Shown piece after piece: positions 1-7,022 of a stretch of DNA of 7,329 nt; within the stretch, counting starts at the first letter, position 1; the number at the start of each line of letters is the position of its first letter. This DNA is from Ramlibacter sp. (GTDB lineage: Bacteria; Pseudomonadota; Gammaproteobacteria; Burkholderiales; Burkholderiaceae_C), in the NCBI GenBank assembly GCA_025351615.1, contig JANXVP010000069.1:1-7329 (forward strand), in the 5' to 3' direction. The position numbers and the translations under genes are program-made. The notes beneath the pieces were generated by a model, which did not search any database, had not been told where the DNA came from, and saw only the letters and a list, made by a program, of their open reading frames with translations.

Positions 1-807
1 GCCTACAACTTTTTCGTACGCATTCCGAACATGCCGTTGATCCCGGCGCTGATTCTGGGCGGCGTGTGCGCCATGCTGTTCGGCATTCTGTTTGGCCTTC
101 CGAGCCTGCGTGTCAAGGGCCTGTACCTGGCAGTGGCCACGTTGGCGGCGCAATTTTTCAGTGACTGGATGTTCTTGCGCATCAAGTGGCTGACCAACGA
201 TTCGCCGTCCGGCTCGGTGTCGGTCAGCAGCTTGCAGGTGTTCGGTCTGCCCGTCGAGAGCGCGGTGAGCAAATACTGGTTCTGCCTGCTCATCCTTGCG
301 GTGATGGCGCTGCTCACCAAGAACCTCGTGCGCGGCGCGATAGGCCGCGAATGGATGGCGATCAGGGACATGGACGTGGCGGCCGCCGTCATCGGGATCC
401 GGCCGATGTACGCCAAGCTCAGCGCCTTTGCCGTCAGCTCTTTCATCATCGGCGTGGCCGGGGCGCTCTGGGCCTTCGTCTACCTGGGCGCCTGGGAGCC
501 CGCTGCGTTTTCGGTCGACTTGTCGTTCCGGCTGCTGTTCATGGTGATCATCGGAGGACTCGGCTCCATCATGGGTGCGTTCTTCGGCGCCGGGTTCATC
601 GTGGTCCTGCCGATTGCGCTGAATCAGTTTCTGCCGGTGCTGGCGAGCCTGGTCGGCGTGAGCATCGGCACTGCCGGCATGGCCCACGCCGAACTGATGA
701 TTTTCGGTGGGCTGATCGTCTGGTTCCTGATCGTCGAACCGCATGGCCTGGCCAAGCTCTGGTCCACCGGCAAACAGAAGCTGCGCCTCTGGCCTTTCCC
801 GCACTGA
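1..807 (+). CDS. livM: Branched-chain amino acid-type ABC transporter permease LivM, 5'-truncated by the window edge
   Basis: This is one of the two inner-membrane permease subunits of a Liv/HAAT-family ABC importer. The frame is open from base 1, so the ATG at 31 is an internal Met, not the start. The visible part is 268 residues; LivM proteins are usually about 330-360, so roughly 60-90 N-terminal residues lie upstream. Hydrophobic segments lie near visible residues 13-31, 38-55, 91-108, 140-162, 176-205 and 231-245. Family hallmarks are the GLPSLRVKGLYLAVATLA stretch (32-49), the cytoplasmic ATPase-coupling loop starting GREWMAIRDMDVAAAVIGI (115-133) and GGLGSIMGAFFGA (185-197). The tail is basic (KQK, 258-260). 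The next gene, for the binding protein, follows after 39 bp with its own ribosome binding site, as expected within one operon. The substrate cannot be read from the permease; this branch also carries aromatic acids, amides and urea. Confidence 0.93.
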   Translation, partial: AYNFFVRIPNMPLIPALILGGVCAMLFGILFGLPSLRVKGLYLAVATLAAQFFSDWMFLRIKWLTNDSPSGSVSVSSLQVFGLPVESAVSKYWFCLLILAVMALLTKNLVRGAIGREWMAIRDMDVAAAVIGIRPMYAKLSAFAVSSFIIGVAGALWAFVYLGAWEPAAFSVDLSFRLLFMVIIGGLGSIMGAFFGAGFIVVLPIALNQFLPVLASLVGVSIGTAGMAHAELMIFGGLIVWFLIVEPHGLAKLWSTGKQKLRLWPFPH

Positions 808-846
808 TTCCCGTCCCGCTTCGATTCTTATTCACAGGAGAGACAA

Positions 847-2163
847 ATGAAGCTTCGCAAGTTCTTACTGGCCACCCTGCTGGCCGCAACCGTTGCGCCG
901 GGCGCTTTCGCGCAGGCCAAAGAGCAATTCTTCCCGCTTCTGTCTTACCGTACCGGCCCATACGCGCCCAACGGCACGCCGTGGGCCAACGGCAAGCAGG
1001 ACTACCTGAAGATGATCAACGCCCGCGACGGCGGCATCAACGGCGTCAAGCTCACCTTCGAGGAATGCGAGACGGGGTACGCCACCGACCGGGGTGTCGA
1101 ATGCTATGAGCGCCTCAAGAGCCGGCCCGGCGTCGCGTTGTTCGATCCGCAGGCCACGGGCATTACCTTTGCGCTGACCGAGAAGGTGCCGACCGACAAG
1201 ATCCCGCTGCTCACATTGGGCTACGGCTTGTCGGTCTCGCAGGACGGGCAGGCGTTCAAGTGGAATTTCCCGTTGATGGGAAGCTACTGGACCGGCGCCG
1301 ACATCCTGATCCAGCACATCGGCAAGAAGGAAGGCGGGCTCGACAAGCTCAAGGGCAAGAAGATCGCGCTGGTCTACCACGACTCGCCGTTCGGCAAGGA
1401 GCCGATCCCGCTGCTGCAGGAACGTGCCCGCATGCACGGCTTCACGCTGGAACTGATTCCCGTCACCGCCCCCGGGGTGGAGCAGAAGGCGGCCTGGCTG
1501 CAGGTGCGCCAGATGCGTCCCGATTACGTGCTGCTGTGGGGTTGGGGGGTCATGAACTCCACCGCGCTCAAGGAAGCACAGGCGACCGGTTATCCGCGCG
1601 ACAAGATGTACGGCGTCTGGTGGGCCGGCGCGGAACCGGACGTCAAGGATGTCGGCGAGGGCGCCAAGGGCTACAACGCGCTGGCACTGAACACCTCTGG
1701 CCAGCAGCCGAAGGTGATCCAGGACATCCTGAAGTATGTTCATGACAAGGGCCAGGGCACCGGCCCGAAGGAGGAAGTGGGGCAGGTGCTTTACACCCGC
1801 GGCCTGATCATCCAGATGCTGTCGATCGAAGCCGTGCGCCGGGCCCAGGAGCGTTACGGCAAGGGCAAGGTCATGACCGGCGAACAGGTCCGATGGGGTC
1901 TGGAGAACCTGGCGCTGGACCAGAAGCGGCTGGACGCCCTGGGCTTCGCCGGCGTGTTGCGCCCGCTGGCCACAAGCTGCGCGGACCACATGGGTTCGAC
2001 CTGGGCCCGGGTGCAGACCTGGGACGGCAGCAAGTGGGCGTTCAGTTCGGACTTCCTGCAAGCGGACGATCAGATCATCAAGCCGATGGTCAAGGCCGGC
2101 GCAGAGAAGTATCTGGCCGACAAGAAAATGACGCGGCGGACGGCGGCTGACTGTCAGTCCTAG
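847..2163 (+). CDS. Periplasmic substrate-binding protein of the Liv-type ABC importer (type-1 periplasmic binding fold)
   Basis: This protein captures the solute in the periplasm and delivers it to the LivH/LivM permease. The ATG at 847 is preceded by AGGAGAG at 836-842. The 438-residue product starts with a classic Sec signal peptide: basic n-region (KLRK), hydrophobic core (6-17) and an AFA site with predicted cleavage after Ala22. The mature part fits the Peripla_BP_6 group: an N-terminal lobe (about 28-145), a second lobe with KKIALVYHDSPFGKEPIP (171-188), and an aromatic stretch WGWGVMNS (231-238) and VWWAGAEPD (257-265). Cys74 and Cys86 sit where LivJ/LivK-type proteins carry a disulfide; Cys378 and Cys436 could form a second one. 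At about 415 mature residues it is longer than E. coli LivK (about 345). The longer form resembles receptors found beside aromatic-acid catabolic genes, so an aromatic or other organic acid is a plausible ligand; this is inference. Confidence 0.93.
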   Translation: MKLRKFLLATLLAATVAPGAFAQAKEQFFPLLSYRTGPYAPNGTPWANGKQDYLKMINARDGGINGVKLTFEECETGYATDRGVECYERLKSRPGVALFDPQATGITFALTEKVPTDKIPLLTLGYGLSVSQDGQAFKWNFPLMGSYWTGADILIQHIGKKEGGLDKLKGKKIALVYHDSPFGKEPIPLLQERARMHGFTLELIPVTAPGVEQKAAWLQVRQMRPDYVLLWGWGVMNSTALKEAQATGYPRDKMYGVWWAGAEPDVKDVGEGAKGYNALALNTSGQQPKVIQDILKYVHDKGQGTGPKEEVGQVLYTRGLIIQMLSIEAVRRAQERYGKGKVMTGEQVRWGLENLALDQKRLDALGFAGVLRPLATSCADHMGSTWARVQTWDGSKWAFSSDFLQADDQIIKPMVKAGAEKYLADKKMTRRTAADCQS

Positions 2164-2190
2164 CCGGCTGCGCCGATACGACTTGACCCC

Positions 2191-3000
2191 ATGAGCACAC
2201 CTGACATCGTTCTCGACGTGAACGGCATCGAGGTCATCTACAACCATGTGATCCTGGTGCTCAAGGGCGTCTCGCTGCAGGTGCGCGAGGGCAGCATCGT
2301 CGCCATCCTCGGAGGCAACGGCGCGGGCAAGACCACGACGCTGCGCGCGGTGTCCAACCTCCTGAAAGGGGAGCGCGGAGCGGTGACCAAGGGATCGATC
2401 GAACTACGGGGAGAGCGCATCGAGAACCTCACCCCCGCCGACCTGGTCCGGCGTGGGGTGGTGCAGGTGATGGAAGGCCGGCACTGCTTCGCCCACCTCA
2501 CCATCGAGGAGAACCTGCTTACCGGTGCCTATACCCGCCGCGACAAGGCCGAGATCGCAGCGAGCCTGGAGAAGGTGTACACCTATTTTCCGCGCCTGAA
2601 ATTGCGCCGCGGCTCGCAGGCGGCCTATACGTCGGGCGGAGAGCAGCAGATGTGCGCCATCGGACGCGCCCTGATGGCCCGTCCGAACATGGTGCTGCTG
2701 GACGAACCGTCGATGGGACTGGCGCCGCAGATCGTCGAGGAGGTCTTCGAGATCGTGAAGGACCTGAACACGAAGGAGCGTGTCACCTTCCTGCTGGCCG
2801 AACAGAACACCAGCATGGCGCTGCGCTACTCCACTTACGGCTACATCATGGAAAGCGGCCGGGTCGTGCTGGACGGGCCGGCCGCGGAGCTGGCGACCAA
2901 CGAGGACGTCAAGGAGTTTTATCTCGGCGTCGGTGGAGATGCGCGCAAGAGCTTTCGCGATGCGAAGAGCTACCGGCGCCGCAAGCGCTGGCTGGCGTGA
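2191..3000 (+). CDS. livF: LivF-type ABC transporter ATP-binding protein with a basic C-terminal extension
   Basis: This is one of the two cytoplasmic ATPases that power the importer; the partner LivG is not in the window. The 269 residues show Walker A GGNGAGKT (41-48), a Q-loop region VVQVMEGR (90-97) like the VPEGR of LivF, an ABC signature TSGGEQQ (147-153), Walker B MVLLDEP (167-173, catalytic Glu172), D-loop SMGLAP (174-179), and AEQN (203-206) where many ABC ATPases carry the H-loop His, as is usual for LivF. The first signature residue is Thr instead of the common Leu. E. coli LivF is 237 residues; the extra C-terminus (about 250-269) is very basic, ending RRRKRW. The gene begins 27 bp after the binding-protein stop, in the same reading frame, with no clear Shine-Dalgarno. 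ATG 2191 is chosen because the stop at 2161 blocks extension and the family N-terminus begins here. Confidence 0.94.
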   Translation: MSTPDIVLDVNGIEVIYNHVILVLKGVSLQVREGSIVAILGGNGAGKTTTLRAVSNLLKGERGAVTKGSIELRGERIENLTPADLVRRGVVQVMEGRHCFAHLTIEENLLTGAYTRRDKAEIAASLEKVYTYFPRLKLRRGSQAAYTSGGEQQMCAIGRALMARPNMVLLDEPSMGLAPQIVEEVFEIVKDLNTKERVTFLLAEQNTSMALRYSTYGYIMESGRVVLDGPAAELATNEDVKEFYLGVGGDARKSFRDAKSYRRRKRWLA

Positions 3001-3010
3001 GGAAAAGGCG

Positions 3011-4258
3011 ATGACGCAGTTCTACGATGCTCTGGAAACGCGCGATCCTTCGCAGCGGGAGGCGCAATTGCTCGCCGCCTTGCCGGCGCAGGTCGCTCAC
3101 GCGCAGCGAGGCAGCGCGGCATTTGCAATCCTGCTCCAGGGGGTCGATGCGGCGGCGGTCACCAGCCGCCAGGCATTGGCGCAACTGCCCGTTGTCCGCA
3201 AGCACGAATTGCTGGAACTGCAGACCGAAGGCCGCAAGGCCGACCCTTTTGGCGGCTTCAGCGCCGTACGGTTCGGACCGCAGATGCCGCGCGTCTTTGC
3301 CAGCCCCGGAACCATCTACGAGCCGCAGGGCGCCCGGCCAGACTACTGGCGACTGGCGCGGGCCCTGTTCGCCGCCGGCTTCCGGCGCGGGGAACTGATC
3401 CACAACTGCTTCAGCTATCACTTCGTGCCGGCCGGCTCGATGATGGAAACTGGGGCGCATGCGCTGGGCTGCACGGTCTTCGCGGGTGGCACTGGACAAA
3501 CCGAGCAGCAGGTCACCGCCATGGCGGAACTGCGCCCCGCGGGCTATGTCGGCACCCCCAGTTTCCTGAAAATCATCGTCGACAAGGCGGCGGAAATGGG
3601 CGTGTCATTACCGGGCATGACCAAGGCGATGCTGGGGGGCGAGGCTTTCCCGCCCAGTCTGCGCGACTGGTTGGGCGAGCGCGGAATCCGGGGCTACCAG
3701 TGTTACGCCACCGCGGATCTCGGCTCGATCGCCTATGAAACGCAAGCGCGTTCCGGCCTCGTGATCGACGAAGGCGTGATCGTCGAAATCGTGCGTCCGG
3801 GCACCGGGGAACCAGTTCCCGAAGGAGAAGTCGGCGAGCTGGTGGTGACCTCCCTCACTCCCGACTACCCGCTGGTGCGATTCGGCACCGGTGACCTTTC
3901 GGCCGTCCTGCCGGGTCAATGCCCCACGGGCCGGACCAACCGGCGCATCCAGGGCTGGCTGGGCCGGGCCGATCAGACCACCAAGATCCGCGGAATGTTC
4001 GTGCACCCGGCACAGGTTGCGGACATCATGCGGCGCTTTCCCGAAGTGCTGCGTGCCCGGCTGGTCGTCAGCGGCGAGATGGCGAACGATGTGATGACGC
4101 TGCAGGTGGAAGCGGCGGCGACGCCGGAAGGTTTCGGACAGCGCATCGGCCAGGCGATCCGCGAGGTCACCAAACTGCGGGGCGACGTGCAGGTGCTCGC
4201 GCCCGGGAGCTTGCCCAACGACGGCAAGGTCATCGAGGACGCACGCAGCTACAAATGA
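3011..4258 (+). CDS. Phenylacetate-CoA ligase-like (PaaK superfamily) adenylate-forming protein with degenerate P-loop
   Basis: This 415-residue protein has the length and architecture of PaaK (about 430), which activates an aryl acid with ATP and joins it to CoA. The visible core motifs are the A5-like [10 protein letters not shown] (229-238), A7-like [11 protein letters not shown] (286-296, with Asp295 of the TGD motif), the hinge A8-like [16 protein letters not shown] (318-333), and the C-terminal lysine motif LPNDGK with Lys406. The A3 phosphate loop, normally SSGTTGKP, is replaced by [11 protein letters not shown] (97-107), lacking its second Gly and its Lys. Activity therefore cannot be assumed. 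The frame stays open upstream inside livF, but ATG 3011 is preceded by GAGG at 2999-3002 overlapping the livF stop, so a start here, 10 bp after livF, is preferred. Its position in a Liv-type operon suggests it acts on the imported acid or on its CoA ester. It could also be a noncanonical ligase or a CoA-ester binding protein. Confidence 0.87.
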   Translation: MTQFYDALETRDPSQREAQLLAALPAQVAHAQRGSAAFAILLQGVDAAAVTSRQALAQLPVVRKHELLELQTEGRKADPFGGFSAVRFGPQMPRVFASPGTIYEPQGARPDYWRLARALFAAGFRRGELIHNCFSYHFVPAGSMMETGAHALGCTVFAGGTGQTEQQVTAMAELRPAGYVGTPSFLKIIVDKAAEMGVSLPGMTKAMLGGEAFPPSLRDWLGERGIRGYQCYATADLGSIAYETQARSGLVIDEGVIVEIVRPGTGEPVPEGEVGELVVTSLTPDYPLVRFGTGDLSAVLPGQCPTGRTNRRIQGWLGRADQTTKIRGMFVHPAQVADIMRRFPEVLRARLVVSGEMANDVMTLQVEAAATPEGFGQRIGQAIREVTKLRGDVQVLAPGSLPNDGKVIEDARSYK

Positions 4259-4332
4259 GTGCCCAGCGGGACCGGATCATCCACGCCATGCCGCCGCGCG
4301 AGACGACCGAACCAACAAGGAGACTGAATTGA
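4255..4332 (+). CDS. Possible 25-codon coupling ORF between the PaaK-like gene and the Bug gene
   Basis: The spacer between the two genes is open in one frame for 25 codons. Its ATG overlaps the PaaK-like stop as ATGA (4255-4258), and its TGA overlaps the TTG start of the next gene as TTGA (4329-4332). The product begins [16 protein letters not shown] and is charged, with no motif or membrane segment. No Shine-Dalgarno precedes it, so any translation would be by reinitiation from the upstream gene. Ribosomes terminating here would stop exactly on the TTG. Chance is a serious alternative in GC-rich DNA, and I do not recognise the peptide. Confidence 0.22.
   Translation: MSAQRDRIIHAMPPRETTEPTRRLN
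4317..4322 (+). promoter_or_regulatory. Strong ribosome binding site supporting a TTG start
   Basis: AAGGAG lies six bases before TTG at 4329. No in-frame ATG or GTG lies nearby upstream, and the first downstream ATG is deep inside the mature domain (Met85), so this site fixes TTG as the start of the Bug-family gene. Confidence 0.8.
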
Positions 4333-5336
4333 AACCACCTGCCCGTTCCACCCGGCGCGCCGCACTGGCGCTTGCAAGCTGCATTCTCGGCCTGGCCGCG
4401 CTACCCGCCAGCGCGCAAAGCAACTGGCCGACCAAGCCGGTGCGCATCGTCGTTCCCTTCGCGGCCGGCGGTACCACGGACATCCTGGCGCGGGCGGTCG
4501 CGCCCGAACTGTCCCGGGCGTTCGGCCAGCAATTCATCGTCGACAACCGGGCCGGCGCCGGTGGCAACGTCGGCGCCGAGATGGTGGCCAAGTCACCGCC
4601 GGATGGCTACACGCTGTTGATGGGGACCGTCGGCACGCACGGCATCAACCGTGCGCTGTACGACAAGCTGCCGTTCGACCCGATCAGGGATTTCGTGCCC
4701 ATCACGCTGGTGGCTGGCGTGCCGAACGTGATGGTGATGCAGACCGAGAAAGCCCGCAGCATGGGTATCGGCAACGTCGCCGACTTCATCCGGTATGCGA
4801 AGGCCCACCCGGGCACGCTGAACATGGCTTCCAGCGGCAACGGGACCTCGATCCATCTGTCGGGCGAACTGTTCAAGAGCATGAGCGGAATCTACATGGT
4901 CCACTTCCCGTACCGCGGTTCCGGCCCGGCGCTGCTGGACATGATCGGCGGAACGATGGACGTGATGTTCGACAATCTGCCCTCTTCGATGCCGCAGATC
5001 AAGGCCGGCAAGCTCAAGGCGCTGGCGGTCACCAGTGCCCAGCGCTCCTCCGCCCTGCCGGATGTGCCGACGATCGAGCAGGCTGCCGGACTCAAGGGCT
5101 TCGATGCCAGTTCATGGTTCGGGCTGCTCGCTCCCGCGGGAACATCGCCGGACATCGTGAACCGCATCCAGCAGGAAGTCGCAAAGTCGTTGAACACGCC
5201 CGCGATCAAGGAGAAGATGTTGTCCCAGGGCGCCATCCCCAGCGGCAACACGCCTGCGGAATTCGCCCGAATGATCGCCAGCGAGCACAAGAAGTGGGCG
5301 CGGGTCGTGAAGGAGTCCGGCGCCAAGGTGGATTGA
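4329..5336 (+). CDS. Bug/TctC-family tripartite tricarboxylate transporter-type periplasmic binding protein (TTG start)
   Basis: Bug proteins are extracytoplasmic receptors for carboxylates, amides and related compounds. They are greatly expanded in Burkholderiales, often as orphans without TctA/TctB membrane genes. The 335-residue length is typical. The signal peptide has a basic n-region with an RR pair (9-10) and an ASA site, with likely cleavage after Ala29. Family marks are [19 protein letters not shown] (33-51), which forms the first ligand loop, [19 protein letters not shown] (71-89), DGYTLL (92-97), GTHGIN (102-107) and the SSGNGTS loop further on. LASC at 15-18 superficially matches a lipobox, but its hydrophobic stretch is too short, so ordinary signal peptidase cleavage is preferred. 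TTG is the only usable start. The gene is 70 bp after the PaaK-like gene on the same strand and ends 29 bp from a convergent gene. No tctA or tctB is visible, so its membrane partner and ligand are unknown. Confidence 0.94.
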   Translation: MKPPARSTRRAALALASCILGLAALPASAQSNWPTKPVRIVVPFAAGGTTDILARAVAPELSRAFGQQFIVDNRAGAGGNVGAEMVAKSPPDGYTLLMGTVGTHGINRALYDKLPFDPIRDFVPITLVAGVPNVMVMQTEKARSMGIGNVADFIRYAKAHPGTLNMASSGNGTSIHLSGELFKSMSGIYMVHFPYRGSGPALLDMIGGTMDVMFDNLPSSMPQIKAGKLKALAVTSAQRSSALPDVPTIEQAAGLKGFDASSWFGLLAPAGTSPDIVNRIQQEVAKSLNTPAIKEKMLSQGAIPSGNTPAEFARMIASEHKKWARVVKESGAKVD

Positions 5337-5365
5337 CGCGTTTGGGCTGAGACAGGCGAGGCAGG

Positions 5366-5689
5366 CTACCCGCCCCAGACGATGTCCTGTCCCTCTTTTT
5401 CGGCGCGGCGCAGCATGTCGACGAAAGGCACGGCGCGCTGGCGTAACGAGATGCCGTCGGGCCGCGGGGTCTTGTCGCCTTTGGCCGGGACTTGCGCGTC
5501 GGTGTTCTTCTGCTCCGCTTCTTCCTGCGCGATCGCGGACTCCAGCGCCTGGATCGCCGATGCCATCTGGCCGGGCTCGATGATCCCCTTGGGGGCGGGA
5601 TCCTTGCCGATGATCTGCAGCACCTGCCGGCCGTTCGGCTCCAGCATGATCAGGTCGCCCGCGGCTTTCGATTTGAACTTGTAGAGCAT
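5366..5689 (-). CDS. DUF1840 family protein
   Basis: This 107-residue protein matches the DUF1840 family as I recall it, including the characteristic start MLYKFKSKAAGDLIMLEPNG and the IIGKDPAPKGII stretch (26-37). No signal peptide or membrane segment is visible, so it should be cytoplasmic. The middle is rich in Gln, Glu and Ala (about 41-62, ALESAIAQEEAEQ) and probably helical, followed by a low-complexity polar linker and a second helical patch (RQRAVPFVDMLRRAEKEG) near the C-terminus. Its function is not established. The ATG overlaps the upstream methyltransferase stop as TGATG, and no Shine-Dalgarno precedes it, so translation is probably coupled to that gene. This links it to membrane-lipid modification only by position. 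Confidence 0.88.
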   Translation of the reverse strand: MLYKFKSKAAGDLIMLEPNGRQVLQIIGKDPAPKGIIEPGQMASAIQALESAIAQEEAEQKNTDAQVPAKGDKTPRPDGISLRQRAVPFVDMLRRAEKEGQDIVWGG

Positions 5690-6951
5690 CAGCTGTAGAC
5701 GTAGTCGCGGTTGAATGGATAACTCGATTGTGCGCCTCTGAGCGGGCCTGACTGCATGTCACCATCAGGTCGCGTTGCAAGGATCTGGTGCAGCGAGGTC
5801 CAGCCTTGCTCGAACCCCATGGCGCATCCGGCGAGATAGAGGCGGTAGGCGCGCAGCACCCGGTCGGCCCCGTGTGCATCCAGCGTCGTCACCAGGATCT
5901 GGCGTGCCTCGTCGAGGCGCGCTTCGAGCGCGTCCGACCAGGCCCAGAGAGTGCGAGCGTAATGCGGCCGGAGATTCTCGGTGTCGACCACTTCCAGGCC
6001 GGTGAGCGCCATCTCCTTGAGCACATGGCTCACGTGCAGGAGCTCGCCGCCAGGAAAGATATATTTCCCGATGAAGTCGCCCATGCCGGCGCCGACCTCG
6101 GTGTTTTCAACGCCACCGGCTGTGATTCCGTGGTTCATGACCAGGCCACCCGGCCTGAGCAACCTGCGCACCCTGCCGAAGTAAGCGCCCATGTTCGCTC
6201 CGCCCACGTGTTCGAACATGCCGACGGATGCAATCTTGTCGTAGCCACGCTCCTGGTCGAGATCGCGGTAGTCCCGAAGCTCCATCCGCACCCGCCCCTG
6301 CAGGCCTTTCTCTTCAATCAACCGCTGGACATAAGCGTACTGGTTTTTCGACAGCGTGATGCCAGTGGCGTCGATGCCGTAATGTTCCGCCGCCCACATG
6401 AGCAGGCCGCCCCAGCCGGCGCCGATGTCCAGGAAGCGCTCGCCGGGCTTGAGCAGCAGCTTGCGGAAGATGTGATCGAGCTTGGCTTCCTGAGCCTGTG
6501 CCAGCGACATGTCGCTGCTGGCGTAGTACGCGCACGAATAGACGCGGCGCGGATCCAGCCACAGCGCATAGAAGTCGTCCGAGACGTCGTAGTGGAACTG
6601 GATTTGCTCGGCGTCCTTGCGCGGCGAGTGATGTGCCGACGATCGCGTGCGCCGCAGCAGATGCATGAACCAGCCCGAATGGCTATGGACCGGACTGCCT
6701 GGCACCAGCCGGGCTGCAACGGCCATCAGGTCGCGCATGCGGCCCTCCAACTGGACCCGGCCCTCCGTGAAGTCCTCGGCGATCCGGCCGATCTGGCCGG
6801 CCGCCATCGTGGCCAGGCCCGACCAGTCCTTGAACGACAGAGTCACTGCGGCTCCCGACGGGCCGACGCGTTGACCGGCAGGCAGCTGGATGGCAACCGG
6901 AACGGGCAAGCCGGCCAGCCGGGCTTCGATCTTTCGTAGCAGCGCATCCAT
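5689..6951 (-). CDS. cfa: Cyclopropane-fatty-acyl-phospholipid synthase family SAM-dependent methyltransferase
   Basis: The family transfers a methylene group from S-adenosylmethionine onto the double bond of unsaturated acyl chains in membrane phospholipids, making cyclopropane lipids that lower membrane permeability to acid and other stress. The product is 420 residues; E. coli Cfa is 382. An N-terminal domain (about 1-105) precedes the catalytic domain, with QFHYDVSDDFYALWLD (118-133) and SAM motif I FLDIGAGWGG (173-182). Residues corresponding to the E. coli bicarbonate site are all present: Cys140 (VYSC), Glu247 (MFEH), His274 and Ile276 (NHGI), and Tyr331 (YARTL); Cys376 matches E. coli Cys354. 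An active enzyme is therefore likely. A TAG two codons upstream fixes ATG 6951 as the first possible start, but no Shine-Dalgarno precedes it. Related members make other lipid modifications, so the exact product is inferred. Confidence 0.93.
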   Translation of the reverse strand: MDALLRKIEARLAGLPVPVAIQLPAGQRVGPSGAAVTLSFKDWSGLATMAAGQIGRIAEDFTEGRVQLEGRMRDLMAVAARLVPGSPVHSHSGWFMHLLRRTRSSAHHSPRKDAEQIQFHYDVSDDFYALWLDPRRVYSCAYYASSDMSLAQAQEAKLDHIFRKLLLKPGERFLDIGAGWGGLLMWAAEHYGIDATGITLSKNQYAYVQRLIEEKGLQGRVRMELRDYRDLDQERGYDKIASVGMFEHVGGANMGAYFGRVRRLLRPGGLVMNHGITAGGVENTEVGAGMGDFIGKYIFPGGELLHVSHVLKEMALTGLEVVDTENLRPHYARTLWAWSDALEARLDEARQILVTTLDAHGADRVLRAYRLYLAGCAMGFEQGWTSLHQILATRPDGDMQSGPLRGAQSSYPFNRDYVYS

Positions 6952-6988
6952 AAGCTAAGTATTTGCCACTGTTTCGACCGTGCGTCAA
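6952..6988 (-). promoter_or_regulatory. Candidate sigma70-type promoter for cfa, possibly giving a leaderless mRNA
   Basis: Read on the minus strand, TTGACG (6988-6983, 5 of 6 consensus) and AATACT (6963-6958, 4 of 6) are separated by 19 bases. Only six bases separate the -10 from the ATG, so transcription would begin at or within a base or two of the start codon. This agrees with the missing Shine-Dalgarno. The 19-base spacing is longer than optimal and the match is by eye only. Confidence 0.35.
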
Positions 6989-7022
6989 TGCGTTCCTTGT
7001 AGGACGGTATCGCTTTGGTCGG

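Noticed and set aside
186..1109. Plus-strand frame spanning the livM end and the start of the binding-protein gene
   Set aside because: Arg-, Gly- and Ala-rich shadow crossing a gene boundary and overlapping two well supported genes in another frame.
865..2247. Long minus-strand open frame (460 codons) opposite the binding-protein gene
   Set aside because: It lies antisense to a gene with a clear signal peptide and family motifs. The translation shows no domain and is rich in Arg, Leu, His and Val, as expected from the complement of GC-rich codons.
2780..3010. N-terminal extension of the PaaK-like frame into livF
   Set aside because: The extra 77 residues look like out-of-frame livF sequence (Trp/Arg/Ser/Pro-rich). 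ATG 3011 has a GAGG site and matches the usual protein length.
4371..4382. Lipobox-like LASC (residues 15-18) in the Bug signal peptide
   Set aside because: The hydrophobic stretch before the Cys is only about five residues, and a good ASA cleavage site with typical spacing follows at residues 27-29.
5337..5380. Possible bidirectional terminator between the converging Bug and DUF1840 genes
   Set aside because: Only a four-base GGGC/GCCC pairing with a loop of over 20 bases and no T-run can be found. I cannot support a terminator here.
5788..6939. Plus-strand open frame (383 codons) opposite cfa
   Set aside because: The opposite strand encodes a complete cyclopropane synthase with all expected active-site residues. 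This frame has no recognisable domain and no convincing ribosome binding site.
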